Under the pieces are notes generated by a model. The model ran no database searches. It had not been told where the DNA came from and saw only the letters and a program-made list of their open reading frames with translations. Shown here piece after piece: positions 8,315 to 16,919 of a stretch of DNA of 55,999 bases. A program made the position numbers and the translations under genes. The first letter of the stretch is position 1; each line of letters begins with the position of its first letter. Origin of the DNA: Moraxellaceae bacterium (GTDB taxonomy: Bacteria > Pseudomonadota > Gammaproteobacteria > Pseudomonadales > Moraxellaceae); NCBI GenBank assembly GCA_020697295.1, contig JAJFBF010000017.1, forward strand, positions 1-55,999, given 5' to 3'.

Positions 8315-8356
8315 ACATCAATTGCAATATCACGTAATGCCTGCAGGAGCTGCCCC

Positions 8357-9148
8357 ATGCCCGCCACCGTGACCCTGGAGCGCCAGCCTCCCCTGCTGCT
8401 GGTGACAATCAACCGCCCCGGGGCGCGCAACGCCGTTGATGGTCCCACTGCCGCCGCCCTGGCCGCGGCCTTTCGCGACTTTGACGCCGATCCGGAGCTC
8501 GCGGTGGCCATCCTCGCCGGCGGAGGCGAGCACTTCTGCGCGGGTGCCGACCTCAAGGCCGTGGCCGGCGGCGATCCCGCCCGCGCCAACCGCCTTTCGC
8601 CGGAAGGGGACGGCCCCATGGGCCCGACCCGCCTGCGATTGTCCAAGCCCGTGATCGCGGCCGTCTCGGGCTATTGCGTCGCCGGCGGCCTCGAGCTGGC
8701 GCTCTGGTGCGACTTGCGCGTCGCGGACGAGACGGCTGTGTTCGGTGTGTTCTGCCGCCGCTTTGGCGTCCCGCTCATCGATGGCGGCACCGTGCGCCTG
8801 CCGCGCGCCATTGGCATGAGCCGCGCCATGGACATGATCCTGACCGGGCGCCCGGTCGAGGCGCAGGAAGCCCTGCAGATGGGACTGGCCAATCGCGTGG
8901 TGCCGGCTGGCCAGGCGCTGGCCGCAGCGCGCGAACTGGCGCTGCAGGTGGCGGCGTTTCCGCAGGCCTGCCTGCGGGGCGACCGGCTGAGTGCCTTTGA
9001 GCAGTGGGGGCTGGCGGAGCAGGTCGCCCTGGACAATGAGTTCGCGCACGGAATGAAGACATTGCAGTCCGGCGAGACCGTGGCTGGCGCGACGCGATTC
9101 AGCCAGGGGGCGGGCCGCCACGGGGAATTCGGGGAGTCGGCAACATAG
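8357..9148 (+). CDS. enoyl-CoA hydratase/isomerase family protein
   Basis: A 263-residue crotonase. Oxyanion-hole segments are FCAGADLKAV near residues 60-69 and GYCVAGGLELALWCDLR near 105-121. Glu113 of GGLE occupies the first catalytic glutamate position of hydratases; the second position (FCRRFGVPLIDGGT region) lacks Glu. The enzyme is therefore an EchA-like crotonase whose exact reaction is open. The start at 8357 has CAGGAG seven bases upstream. The open frame extends 24 codons further upstream, but that stretch crosses the operator and promoter. The gene is divergent from the PaaX-type repressor and is probably its main target. The next crotonase follows on the same strand after 110 bases. 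Confidence 0.88.
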   Translation: MPATVTLERQPPLLLVTINRPGARNAVDGPTAAALAAAFRDFDADPELAVAILAGGGEHFCAGADLKAVAGGDPARANRLSPEGDGPMGPTRLRLSKPVIAAVSGYCVAGGLELALWCDLRVADETAVFGVFCRRFGVPLIDGGTVRLPRAIGMSRAMDMILTGRPVEAQEALQMGLANRVVPAGQALAAARELALQVAAFPQACLRGDRLSAFEQWGLAEQVALDNEFAHGMKTLQSGETVAGATRFSQGAGRHGEFGESAT

Positions 9149-9192
9149 TTGGCGAGGGAGTCGGAGAAAGGGCCGGGGCGCCAGTCGGGCCA

Positions 9193-9217
9193 GGCGCCCC
9201 CGACTGAAGCCCGACCT
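9193..9217 (+). repeat. short intergenic repeat sharing a 17-mer with 21003-21019
   Basis: GGCGCCCCCGACTGAAG at 9193-9209 recurs in reverse complement at 21003-21019. Downstream it continues CCCGACCTAC here, the same end as the other GTCGGG-type repeats of the window. It lies between two crotonase genes. Confidence 0.6.
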
Positions 9218-9258
9218 ACATTTTTATCGACAAACAGGGTCACCGCAGGAGAAGGAAA

Positions 9259-10176
9259 ATGGAAACGTTAAAGACGATGACCTATGAGGTCACCGGCCGC
9301 ATCGCCCGCATCACGCTGAACCGTCCCCAGCGCGGCAACGGCATCACCATGGACATGCCACGCGAACTGGCAGCCTGCGTCGAGCGCGCCAACCTCGACC
9401 CGGCCGTGCATGTGATCGCACTGGCGGGCAACGGCACCGGCTTCTGTGGCGGCTATGACCTCGTCGACAGCGCCGAGTCACTGAGTTTCGAGCATCAGGG
9501 CGAGCGTGATCTGCCACCGGGCTCGCCGGCCGATCCACTGGTGCAGATGCAAAACCACATTCCCGGCCAGGTCTGGGATCCGGTGATCGACTACCAGGGC
9601 ATGAGCCGCAACGTGAAGGGCTTCATGAGTCTCTTCCATTCCGACAAGCCCGTGGTGTGCAAGGTGCACGGCTTTTGCGTCGCCGGCGGCACCGACATGG
9701 CGCTGTGCTCGGACCTGCTCGTCATCGCCGACGACGCCAAGATCGGCTACCCGCCGGCGCGCGTGTGGGGATCGCCCACCACTTCACTGTGGTTCCACCG
9801 CCTCGGGCTCGAGAAAGCCAAGCGCCTGCTCTTCACCGGCGACTGCCTTTCGGGCAAGGAAGCGCAGGAATGGGGCCTGGCCATCGAGTCGGCTCCGGCC
9901 GACCAGCTCGATGCGCGCTTCGAGAACCTGCTGTCGCGCATTGCGCGCATGCCGGTCAACCAGCTGGTCATGATGAAGCTGCTGCTCAACCAGTCGGTAC
10001 AGCAGCAGGGACTGCACACCACGCAGATCCTCGGCACCGTCTTCGACGGCATCACCCGCCACACCAAAGAGGGCTTCGCCTTCCAGCAGCGCGCCGCCGA
10101 AGCCGGCTTCAAGCAGGCCGTGCGCGAGCGCGACGAGCCCTTCGGCGACTTCGGACTGTCCTCCTTCAAAGGCTGA
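9259..10176 (+). CDS. crotonase/enoyl-CoA hydratase family protein with central insertion
   Basis: A 305-residue crotonase, about 40 residues longer than its two relatives in this window. The oxyanion-hole segments GFCGGYDLVD (about 61-70) and FCVAGGTDMALCSDL (about 139-153) are clear. The extra length is an insertion at about 70-118 rich in acidic, Pro and Gln residues. The first catalytic Glu position is Thr (GGTD) and the other region reads YPPARVWGSPT, so neither hydratase glutamate is evident. AGGAG precedes the ATG. A strong hairpin follows the stop at 10182. It probably transforms an acyl-CoA, but hydratase chemistry should not be assumed. Confidence 0.85.
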   Translation: METLKTMTYEVTGRIARITLNRPQRGNGITMDMPRELAACVERANLDPAVHVIALAGNGTGFCGGYDLVDSAESLSFEHQGERDLPPGSPADPLVQMQNHIPGQVWDPVIDYQGMSRNVKGFMSLFHSDKPVVCKVHGFCVAGGTDMALCSDLLVIADDAKIGYPPARVWGSPTTSLWFHRLGLEKAKRLLFTGDCLSGKEAQEWGLAIESAPADQLDARFENLLSRIARMPVNQLVMMKLLLNQSVQQQGLHTTQILGTVFDGITRHTKEGFAFQQRAAEAGFKQAVRERDEPFGDFGLSSFKG

Positions 10177-10181
10177 GCTGC

Positions 10182-10217
10182 GGGGCGGGTGACCCGGGTC
10201 GCCCGCCCCCTCTCTTT
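10182..10217 (+). terminator. strong hairpin terminator after the crotonase gene
   Basis: GGGGCGGGTGACCC (10182-10195) is followed directly by GGGTCGCCCGCCCC (10196-10209), a near-perfect 14-bp palindrome with one G-T wobble, then CTCTCTTT. It lies six bases after the stop codon. Confidence 0.6.
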
Positions 10218-10393
10218 GCGCCACAGGATCGACCTGGACGCAACACCTTCCCTTCACCACGGCGCATTTGCTAAGTTGGCAGGCTGTCCGCGACCATCGC
10301 GGACCAGGATAACGTCAGGCCTCGCGCATCCGCGGGCCGACCATAAGCCCTTCTTCTTATCCCGGCCCCTGTCCGCAGCGGGCCGGCTGCCGG

Positions 10394-11701
10394 ATGCCCC
10401 GAATGTCGTTCGAGTCACCTCCCCCCAGCCTGGCGCGCAGCCGCATGCTGGCCAATGTCGCGCTGATCACGACGGCCCTGCTCTGGGTCGTCCTCCTCGT
10501 CCTGGAAAAGCTGTTTCCCGAATACCACACGCTGCTGGCCATCCTGGCGCTGGGCGCCGAGGCCGGCGTTGTCGGCGGCCTGGCCGACTGGTACGCGGTC
10601 ACCGTGCTGTTCCGCAATCCCTTCGGCCGCCTGCCGCTGCCGCGCCTGCTGCGCGAACATACCGAGATCATCCCGCGCAACAAGGCGCGCATCGCCGTGT
10701 CGATGGGGCGCTTCGTCCAGGAAAACTTCATGGCGCCGCACATCCTGCGCAAGTCCATGCGGGAGACCGACATCAGCCTCGCCATGGGCGACTGGCTGGC
10801 GAAGGAGGAAAACGTCCGGCGCATCAGTGACGTGGTGCAGCGCGTGGGCCCGCGCCTGCTGCAGGTCTTCGAGAGCCGCGACATCCAGGCCTTCCTGCAG
10901 GAAAACGCCATCGAGTGGGTAAAGGGCACGCCCATGCACCAGATGGTGAGCGAGATCCTGCGCGCGGTTCTGGAAAACGACTTCCACCACGAGGCGCTGC
11001 AGCTGGGCCTCGACAGCGCCGACAAATGGGTCAAGGCCAATCCGCAAAAGGCGCGCGATGCCGCCACCCGGATTTTCCAGGAGCTGGGTGTGGGCGGCAT
11101 CACGCGCACGGCGAGCTGGGTCGGCATCGATGTGGAAAAGCGCATCATCGAGACCTTCGTGCAGCAGGTGGAGGCCTTGCTGGAGGATCGCGCCCACCCC
11201 TGGCGCCTCGGCCTCGAGGAAAACGCGCATGACATGATGGTGGCGCTGCAGGATGCCAACAGCGAGTCCTCGCAACGCCTCAACGACATCAAGAACGCCC
11301 TGGTGTCGAGCCCGGCGGTGGTCAACTTTGTCACCAGCGCCGTCATGGTCTTGCGCGACGCCGTGAAGACCGACCTGCAGCAGGAGAACTCGGGCCTCGC
11401 CGCCAACCTGCGCGGCGCCCTCCTCCGCCTGGGACGCCACTTGCAAGATGACCCTCAGGTGCGCGCTTCGCTGAATGCGGAGTTCGAGGACCTGGCCGTG
11501 GTTTTCGCCGACGACTACGCCGACGCCATCATTGCCTACGTGAGCAGCCGCATCCACGACTGGGACACGCGCGAGATGATCGCCAAGATCGAGACCGAGG
11601 TCGGCGGCGACCTGCACATGATCCGTGTCAACGGCGTGGTAGTGGGGGGATGCATCGGCTTGCTGCTGGGCGTGACGCGAGCGCTGGTCGATCGCATCTG
11701 A
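10394..11701 (+). CDS. DUF445 family membrane protein
   Basis: A 435-residue protein of the DUF445 (YjiN-like) family, function unknown. The hallmark AGVVGGLADWYAVTVLF and RNPFGRLPLPR follow an N-terminal hydrophobic segment (about 20-60). The middle is a long helical, charged region (about 90-390). The C-terminus GGCIGLLLGVTRAL is hydrophobic again, so the chain may be anchored at both ends with a large cytoplasmic or periplasmic middle. The start may also be ATG 10403 (MSFESPP); neither has a strong ribosome site. It stands alone between a terminator and the cydAB operon. An imperfect hairpin (GGACGCTG 11715-11722, CAGCGTCC 11746-11753) follows the stop. Confidence 0.85.
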   Translation: MPRMSFESPPPSLARSRMLANVALITTALLWVVLLVLEKLFPEYHTLLAILALGAEAGVVGGLADWYAVTVLFRNPFGRLPLPRLLREHTEIIPRNKARIAVSMGRFVQENFMAPHILRKSMRETDISLAMGDWLAKEENVRRISDVVQRVGPRLLQVFESRDIQAFLQENAIEWVKGTPMHQMVSEILRAVLENDFHHEALQLGLDSADKWVKANPQKARDAATRIFQELGVGGITRTASWVGIDVEKRIIETFVQQVEALLEDRAHPWRLGLEENAHDMMVALQDANSESSQRLNDIKNALVSSPAVVNFVTSAVMVLRDAVKTDLQQENSGLAANLRGALLRLGRHLQDDPQVRASLNAEFEDLAVVFADDYADAIIAYVSSRIHDWDTREMIAKIETEVGGDLHMIRVNGVVVGGCIGLLLGVTRALVDRI

Positions 11702-11988
11702 GGGCGGCGCGGCGGGACGCTGGCGGCAGCGCCCCGCCGGAGCAGCAGCGTCCGCGCCTGCGGGTGGTGGCCCGACGCCGGTGCAACCGCACCCCTGGAG
11801 CGATCCGGGCCACCCGCAACCGGATTCGGCGGGCTGCCAAATCAAACCCATCTCCTGCAATAAAATTCCATCCATCCGGCAACGGTTCCACGCTGGCGTA
11901 GCGGCGAGCTCAGGCTCAGCCTGAGTGCTTTCCGGGAGCTTCCCTGAGGGGCTGCCCTCGCCTGCCCTCGCGCTACGCCGGTACCGTC

Positions 11989-13320
11989 ATGGAACTCGAT
12001 CCCGTCCTGCTTGCCCGCATCCAGTTCGCCTTCGTGGTGTCCTTCCACATCCTGTTCCCGGCCTTCACCATCGGCCTCGCCTCCTACATTGCCGTGCTGG
12101 AGACGCTGGCGCTGTGGACGAAGCGCGACGTCTACACGCGCCTTTCGCAATTCTGGACGAAGATCTTCGCGGTATCCTTCGCGATGGGCGTGGTCTCGGG
12201 CATCGTCATGGCCTACCAGTTCGGCAGCAACTGGAGCCGGTTTGCCGATACCACCGCCGCGGTGATAGGCCCGCTGATGGGCTACGAGGTGCTCACCGCG
12301 TTCTTCCTCGAGGCCACCTTCCTCGGCATCCTGCTCTTCGGGCGGCAGCGCGTGCGGCCGGAGCTGCACCTGCTTGCCGCCTGGATGGTCGCCCTGGGCA
12401 CGCTGACCTCCGCCTTCTGGATCCTGAGCGCCAACAGCTGGATGCACACGCCAGCGGGCTACGCGCTCCAAAACGGCCGTTTCGTGGTCACGGAATGGTG
12501 GCAAGCGATCTTCAATCCATCCTTCCCCTACCGCTTCGTGCACATGGTCACCGCGGCCTACCTCACCACCGCCTTTGTCGTGATCGGCGTCAGCGCCTGG
12601 TACCTGCGCCAGCGGCGCTTCACCGACAGTGCGCGCACCGCCTTAAACATGGGCCTCGGGCTCATCGCGCTGCTGGCGCCGCTGCAGCTCGTGTTCGGCG
12701 ACCTGCATGGCCTGAATACACTGGAGCACCAGCCCGCCAAGATTGCCGCCATCGAAGGCCACTGGGAGACCGGACGCGGCCTGCCGCTCGTGCTGTTCGC
12801 GCTGCCGGACGAGGCGGCCGAGCGCAACCGTTTCGCACTGGAAATTCCCAAGGTCGGCAGTCTCATCCTCACGCACCAGTGGGACGGCGAGATCCGCGGC
12901 CTCAAGGCATGGCTGCCACAGGATCGCCCCCCGGTGGTGGTGGTGTTCTTCGCCTTCCGGCTGATGGTGGCGCTCGGCCTCCTGATGATCCTGGTCGGCC
13001 TTGTCAGCCTCTACCTGCGACTGCGCCGGCGGCTCTTTGACAGCGAACCCTTCCTGCGCCTCTGCAACGCCTGCCTGCCCATCGGCTTCCTTGCCCTGCT
13101 GGCCGGCTGGTTCACCACCGAGGTCGGCCGGCAGCCCTGGACGGTCTACGGCCTGATGCGTACCGCCGATAGCACGTCGCCGGCCATCGCAGGCGTGCAT
13201 GTGCTGGCCTCGCTGCTGGTCTACATCGTGGTGTACACGGTGATTTTTGGTGCAGGCAGGCTGGAGGCAGCGAAGCGACCGCTGTCCTCGCCCGGCACGG
13301 CCCTGGACGACGAGGGCTAG
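11989..13320 (+). CDS. cydA: cytochrome bd-type ubiquinol oxidase subunit I (CIO type)
   Basis: A 443-residue integral membrane subunit that carries the haems and the quinol site of cytochrome bd oxidase, reducing oxygen to water. His20 (SFHILFPAF), His185 (YRFVHMVTA), the buried Glu100 and Glu108, and the GRQPWTVYG motif are present. The Q-loop between the middle helices is short, as in the cyanide-insensitive CioA subgroup. The gene ends with TAG at 13318 and cydB begins four bases later, so they form one operon. No cydX or cydDC gene is seen here. The start at 11989 aligns with the family N-terminus (MELDPVLLARIQFA). Confidence 0.95.
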   Translation: MELDPVLLARIQFAFVVSFHILFPAFTIGLASYIAVLETLALWTKRDVYTRLSQFWTKIFAVSFAMGVVSGIVMAYQFGSNWSRFADTTAAVIGPLMGYEVLTAFFLEATFLGILLFGRQRVRPELHLLAAWMVALGTLTSAFWILSANSWMHTPAGYALQNGRFVVTEWWQAIFNPSFPYRFVHMVTAAYLTTAFVVIGVSAWYLRQRRFTDSARTALNMGLGLIALLAPLQLVFGDLHGLNTLEHQPAKIAAIEGHWETGRGLPLVLFALPDEAAERNRFALEIPKVGSLILTHQWDGEIRGLKAWLPQDRPPVVVVFFAFRLMVALGLLMILVGLVSLYLRLRRRLFDSEPFLRLCNACLPIGFLALLAGWFTTEVGRQPWTVYGLMRTADSTSPAIAGVHVLASLLVYIVVYTVIFGAGRLEAAKRPLSSPGTALDDEG

Positions 13321-13323
13321 CGC

Positions 13324-14328
13324 ATGGAGCTCGATCTCGCGCTGGTCTGGGCCGGCATCATCGGCTTTGCCGTGGCCATGTATATCCTCATGGACGGCTT
13401 CGACCTTGGTGTCGGCATCCTCTTCTTCTTCGTGCGCGACGAGGACGAGCGCGACGTGATGATGAACACCGTTGCGCCGATCTGGGATGGCAACGAAACC
13501 TGGCTGGTGCTGGGTGGTGGCGGCTTGCTGGCGGCATTTCCGCTGGCCTACGCCATCATCCTCCCGGCGCTATATTTTCCGGTACTGATCATGCTGGTCG
13601 CACTGATCTTCCGCGGCGTAGCCTTCGAGTTCCGCTTCAAGAGCCACCATCGCGCGCGGTGGGGCCGCGCCTTCTTCTGGGGCTCGCTGGTCGCCACTTT
13701 CGCGCAAGGCCTGGTGCTTGGCGGCTTCCTGCAGGGCTTCAAGGTGGAGGGTCGGGATTTCGCCGGCGGCGTATTCGACTGGATGACACCCTTCGGTATC
13801 GGTTGCGGGGTCGCCCTCGTCACCGGCTATGCGCTGCTGGGTGCGACCTGGCTGATCCTGAAGACCGAAGGCGGCCTGCAGGCGCGCTTCTACCGGCTGG
13901 CCATGCCTCTCTGCCTCACCCTGATCGCCTTCATCGGCGTGTTTTGCGTGTGGGCGCCGCTGACGTTTCCCTCGATTGCGAGTCGCTGGTTTACGTTGCC
14001 AAACTTCTTCTTTCTGTTGCCGATCCCGGTGCTTACGGTCGGCGTCGCGCTCGCGCTCTTCCTGTCGCTCAGGCGGCAGGAAGAGATCAAGCCCTTCGCT
14101 CTGTCATTGCTGTTGCTGCTGCTGACCTATATCGGCTTCGGCGTAAACCTCTGGCCCTATGTCGCGCCCCCGTCCATCACGCTCTGGGAGGCGCAGACGA
14201 CGCCAAGCTCCCAGATTTTCCTGCTCGTCGGCGTGCTGGTATTGATGCCGGCAATCCTGTTCTACACCGGGTATTCCTACTTCGTGTTCCGCGGCAAGGT
14301 GCGCGCCGGTGAGGGCTACCAGCACTAA
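13324..14328 (+). CDS. cydB: cytochrome bd-type ubiquinol oxidase subunit II
   Basis: A 334-residue membrane partner of subunit I with eight or nine hydrophobic helices. Family motifs are clear near the N-terminus: ILMDGFDLGVGIL, APIWDGNETWLVLGGGGLLAAFP, YFPVLIMLVALIFRGVAFEFR. The end, YVAPPSITLWEAQ, is also typical. It starts three bases after the cydA stop and is followed by a bidirectional terminator at 14404-14428. Together the pair makes a low-proton-yield, cyanide-tolerant branch of the respiratory chain useful at low oxygen or under oxidative stress (family knowledge). Confidence 0.95.
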   Translation: MELDLALVWAGIIGFAVAMYILMDGFDLGVGILFFFVRDEDERDVMMNTVAPIWDGNETWLVLGGGGLLAAFPLAYAIILPALYFPVLIMLVALIFRGVAFEFRFKSHHRARWGRAFFWGSLVATFAQGLVLGGFLQGFKVEGRDFAGGVFDWMTPFGIGCGVALVTGYALLGATWLILKTEGGLQARFYRLAMPLCLTLIAFIGVFCVWAPLTFPSIASRWFTLPNFFFLLPIPVLTVGVALALFLSLRRQEEIKPFALSLLLLLLTYIGFGVNLWPYVAPPSITLWEAQTTPSSQIFLLVGVLVLMPAILFYTGYSYFVFRGKVRAGEGYQH

Positions 14329-14396
14329 ACCGCTCCGGTTCGCGGATGCGCCGCCACCGACAAGCTGCGCGGCCGCTAGTGGCGGGGATACCGCCA

Positions 14397-14428
14397 AAAA
14401 AATAGCCCCGGCAGGACCGGGGCTTTTT
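14397..14428. terminator. bidirectional terminator between cydB and the MDR gene
   Basis: AGCCCCGG (14404-14411), loop CAGGA, CCGGGGCT (14417-14424), followed by TTTT on the plus strand and preceded by a run of seven A (T on the minus strand). It ends both cydAB and the convergent oxidoreductase gene. Confidence 0.85.
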
Positions 14429-14486
14429 CAGGTTACGCAAGTCAACCGCCGGCCCGCAGTGCCGTGGTGCGGCGAAACCTTGCCCG

Positions 14487-15461
14487 CTAGGTCACCAGCA
14501 CGACCTTCCCGGTGACCTTGCGCTCCATCAGCGCGCGCAAGGCTTCGCCTGCCTTCTCCAGCGGATAGCGCTGCGAGATATGCGGTTTGAGTTCACCCTG
14601 CATCAGCCACTGGAAGAGCTGCATGCCATTACCCATATTGGCCTGCGGCTCGCGCGCGGCGAAGTCGCCCCAGAACACGCCCAGGATGGCACAGCCCTTG
14701 AGCAGGGCCAGGTTGAGCGGGATCTTCGGGATGTCGCCGGCGGCAAATCCCACGACCAGGTAGCGGCCCTTCCAGGCGATGCTGCGCAACGCCGGCTCGG
14801 CATACTTGCCGCCGACCGGGTCATAGATCACGTCCACGCCGCGGCCGTCGGTGAGCGCCTTGATGCGCTCGCGCAGGTCTTCGCTTTCATAATTGATGAG
14901 CTCATCGGCGCCATGCTCGCGACAGACCGCAAGCTTTTCCGCGGTAGAGGCCGCGGCGATCACGCGCGCGCCCATTTTCTTGCCCAGTTCGATGGAGGCC
15001 AGGCCGACGCCACCTGCCGCACCCAGCACCAGCAGCGTCTCGCCGGCCTGTAACTGCGCACGATCCTTGAGTCCGTGATAGGAGGTGCCGTAGGTCATCA
15101 TGAAGGCGGCCGCCACTGCGGGGTCCAGGCCTGGCGGCAAGGGCACGACCTGCTTCACGTCGGCCAGCACTTCCTCGGCAAAGCCGCCCCAGCCGGTAAA
15201 GGCCAGCACCGGCTGTCCCGGCTGCAAGTGTTTCACGCCCTCGCCCACGGCCTTGACCACGCCGGCCAGCTCGCCGCCCGGCGAGAACGGCAGCGCCGGC
15301 TTGAACTGGTAGAGGTTCTGGATGATCAGGGTATCGGGAAAATTCACGCCGCAGGCCTGGACACTGATGACCACCTGCTTCGGACCCGGCACCGGCGACG
15401 GCACCTCCTCCACTACCAGGGTTTCGGGCAGGCCATGCTGCTTGCAGAGGACAGCTTTCAT
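14487..15461 (-). CDS. NADPH:quinone oxidoreductase-like MDR family protein
   Basis: A 324-residue medium-chain dehydrogenase/reductase without the catalytic zinc ligands of alcohol dehydrogenases. The N-terminal GroES-like domain (about 1-130) has QACGVNFPDTL and FSPGGELAGVV. The NADPH-binding Rossmann part has LVLGAAGGVGLASIELGKKMGA (about 144-165) followed by Asp/Val-containing YDPVGG. Quinone oxidoreductase (QOR) relatives reduce quinones or enoyl compounds. It is the last gene of a leftward series of acyl-CoA-type genes and shares a bidirectional terminator with cydB. Substrate unknown. Confidence 0.87.
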   Translation of the reverse strand: MKAVLCKQHGLPETLVVEEVPSPVPGPKQVVISVQACGVNFPDTLIIQNLYQFKPALPFSPGGELAGVVKAVGEGVKHLQPGQPVLAFTGWGGFAEEVLADVKQVVPLPPGLDPAVAAAFMMTYGTSYHGLKDRAQLQAGETLLVLGAAGGVGLASIELGKKMGARVIAAASTAEKLAVCREHGADELINYESEDLRERIKALTDGRGVDVIYDPVGGKYAEPALRSIAWKGRYLVVGFAAGDIPKIPLNLALLKGCAILGVFWGDFAAREPQANMGNGMQLFQWLMQGELKPHISQRYPLEKAGEALRALMERKVTGKVVLVT

Positions 15462-15601
15462 AATTTTTTCAGCCTCGGGGAAATGCGCTGGCCGGATGCC
15501 AGCGGGAACCGGAAGTCACGAATCAGAAGCCAGGAATCGGCGGTAGCCCGCCAGCAATTGCCGGCAATCAGCAATCAGAACCTGAAGCCAAAGGTCACCA
15601 G

Positions 15602-15961
15602 TCACCGTGCCGCATACAGCAGCGCCAGCGCAATCACGGCCGGCACCGCCTGCACCCAGACGATGCGCTTGCTGACGGTGGCACCGCCAAATAGGCCGGC
15701 CACGATCACGCAGGAGAGAAAGAAAACCTTCTCCGGAAAGCCGTCAGCTCCCAGCAAAAGCCCCCAGAGCAGGCCGGCGGCCAGGAAACCGTTGTAAAGC
15801 CCCTGGTTGGCGGCCAGCGCGCGGCTTTGCTCGGCAAAGTCCGCCTTCAGGCCAAAGACGCGGCGGCCGTAGGGCTTGGTCCAGAGGAACATCTCCAGTA
15901 CGAGAAAGCCGACGTGCAGCAGGGCCACCAGCGCAATGGCGATGTCAGAAAGGATGATCAT
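15602..15961 (-). CDS. DUF1304 family small membrane protein
   Basis: A 119-residue protein with four hydrophobic segments (about 3-24, 56-70, 79-94, 102-117) and the family motifs HVGFLVLEMFLW near the N-terminus and NQGLYNGFLAAGL. Function is unknown. It lies between the SDR and MDR genes on the same strand, with 140 bases downstream and 173 upstream that hold nothing recognisable. Confidence 0.85.
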   Translation of the reverse strand: MIILSDIAIALVALLHVGFLVLEMFLWTKPYGRRVFGLKADFAEQSRALAANQGLYNGFLAAGLLWGLLLGADGFPEKVFFLSCVIVAGLFGGATVSKRIVWVQAVPAVIALALLYAAR

Positions 15962-16134
15962 GGATAAGCCTCGGATTCAGCTGGAGAAGAAACGCTCCCC
16001 GACAGGAAGAGCCATGAGCAACCACGGCTTCACCTGAACAATACCCGGAATCGGTGCTTCGGGCACGGCACTGAAAAAGGCCGTCAGCAGTGGCGCCAAT
16101 GAGGCCACCGGCTGCGCTCATGGCCCGAGCCGCC

Positions 16135-16899
16135 TCATCCCAGCAGGTAGCCGCCATCCACGTTGAGGCAGGTGCCGGTGGTATAGCTCGCGCCCGGGGA
16201 GACCAGGTACAGCACCGCCGCCGCCATTTCATCCGGCTGCGCCACGCGGTTCATGGGCACGTGCTGCAGCACCGTCTTCAGGATCTGCTCATTCTGCGTC
16301 AGCGCCGAGGCGAACTTCGTCTCGGTAAAGCCGGGCAGGAGCGCATTCACGCGCACGCCCAGCGGCGCGCACTCCTTGGCGAAGGCATGGGTCATGGAAA
16401 TCACCGCCGCCTTGGTGATGGAGTAGATGCCCTGCCACTGGCCGGGAATCACGCCGTTCACCGAGGCCACGTTGACGATGGCGCCGCCGCCATGCTGTCC
16501 CATCAGTCGGGTGGCAAACGACGACATGAAGAAATAGCCGCGGATATTCACGTCCAGCGTCTTCTGGAAGGCGCCCAGGTCGGTGTCCTGGATGGGGCCG
16601 AAGTAGGGATTGGCGGCAGCATTGTTGATGAGGATGTCGAGACGGCCATGTTTGGCCGTGATGGCGGCAAAGGTCGCCTCGATCTGGTCCATCTCGCCGA
16701 TGTGGCAGGCCATGACCTCGGCACTGCCCCCGTCGGCGCGGATGCTGGCGGCGACGCGCTCGCAGCCCTCCACCTTGCGGCTGGCGACAATGACATGGGC
16801 GCCGTTGGCCGCGAGGAGGCGGGCAATGGCCTCGCCGATGCCGCGGCTGCCGCCGGTGACGAGGGCGATCTTGCCGGTGAGATCAAAGGGGTTTTTCAT
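16135..16899 (-). CDS. SDR family NAD(P)-dependent oxidoreductase
   Basis: A 254-residue classical short-chain dehydrogenase. The cofactor motif TGGSRGIG is at 15-22, NNAA at 92-95, and the catalytic Ser146, Tyr159 and Lys163 are in place. The C-terminus CLNVDGGYLLG is typical. Arg41 in VASRKVEG just after the second beta strand favours NADP(H). It is likely a 3-hydroxyacyl-CoA or ketoreductase-type enzyme given the neighbouring acyl-CoA dehydrogenase. The start lies 20 bases after the histidine phosphatase stop, so it is probably in one operon with that gene and the kinase-like gene. Confidence 0.88.
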   Translation of the reverse strand: MKNPFDLTGKIALVTGGSRGIGEAIARLLAANGAHVIVASRKVEGCERVAASIRADGGSAEVMACHIGEMDQIEATFAAITAKHGRLDILINNAAANPYFGPIQDTDLGAFQKTLDVNIRGYFFMSSFATRLMGQHGGGAIVNVASVNGVIPGQWQGIYSITKAAVISMTHAFAKECAPLGVRVNALLPGFTETKFASALTQNEQILKTVLQHVPMNRVAQPDEMAAAVLYLVSPGASYTTGTCLNVDGGYLLG

Positions 16900-16919
16900 G
16901 AAATGGCTCCCGAAGCGGT

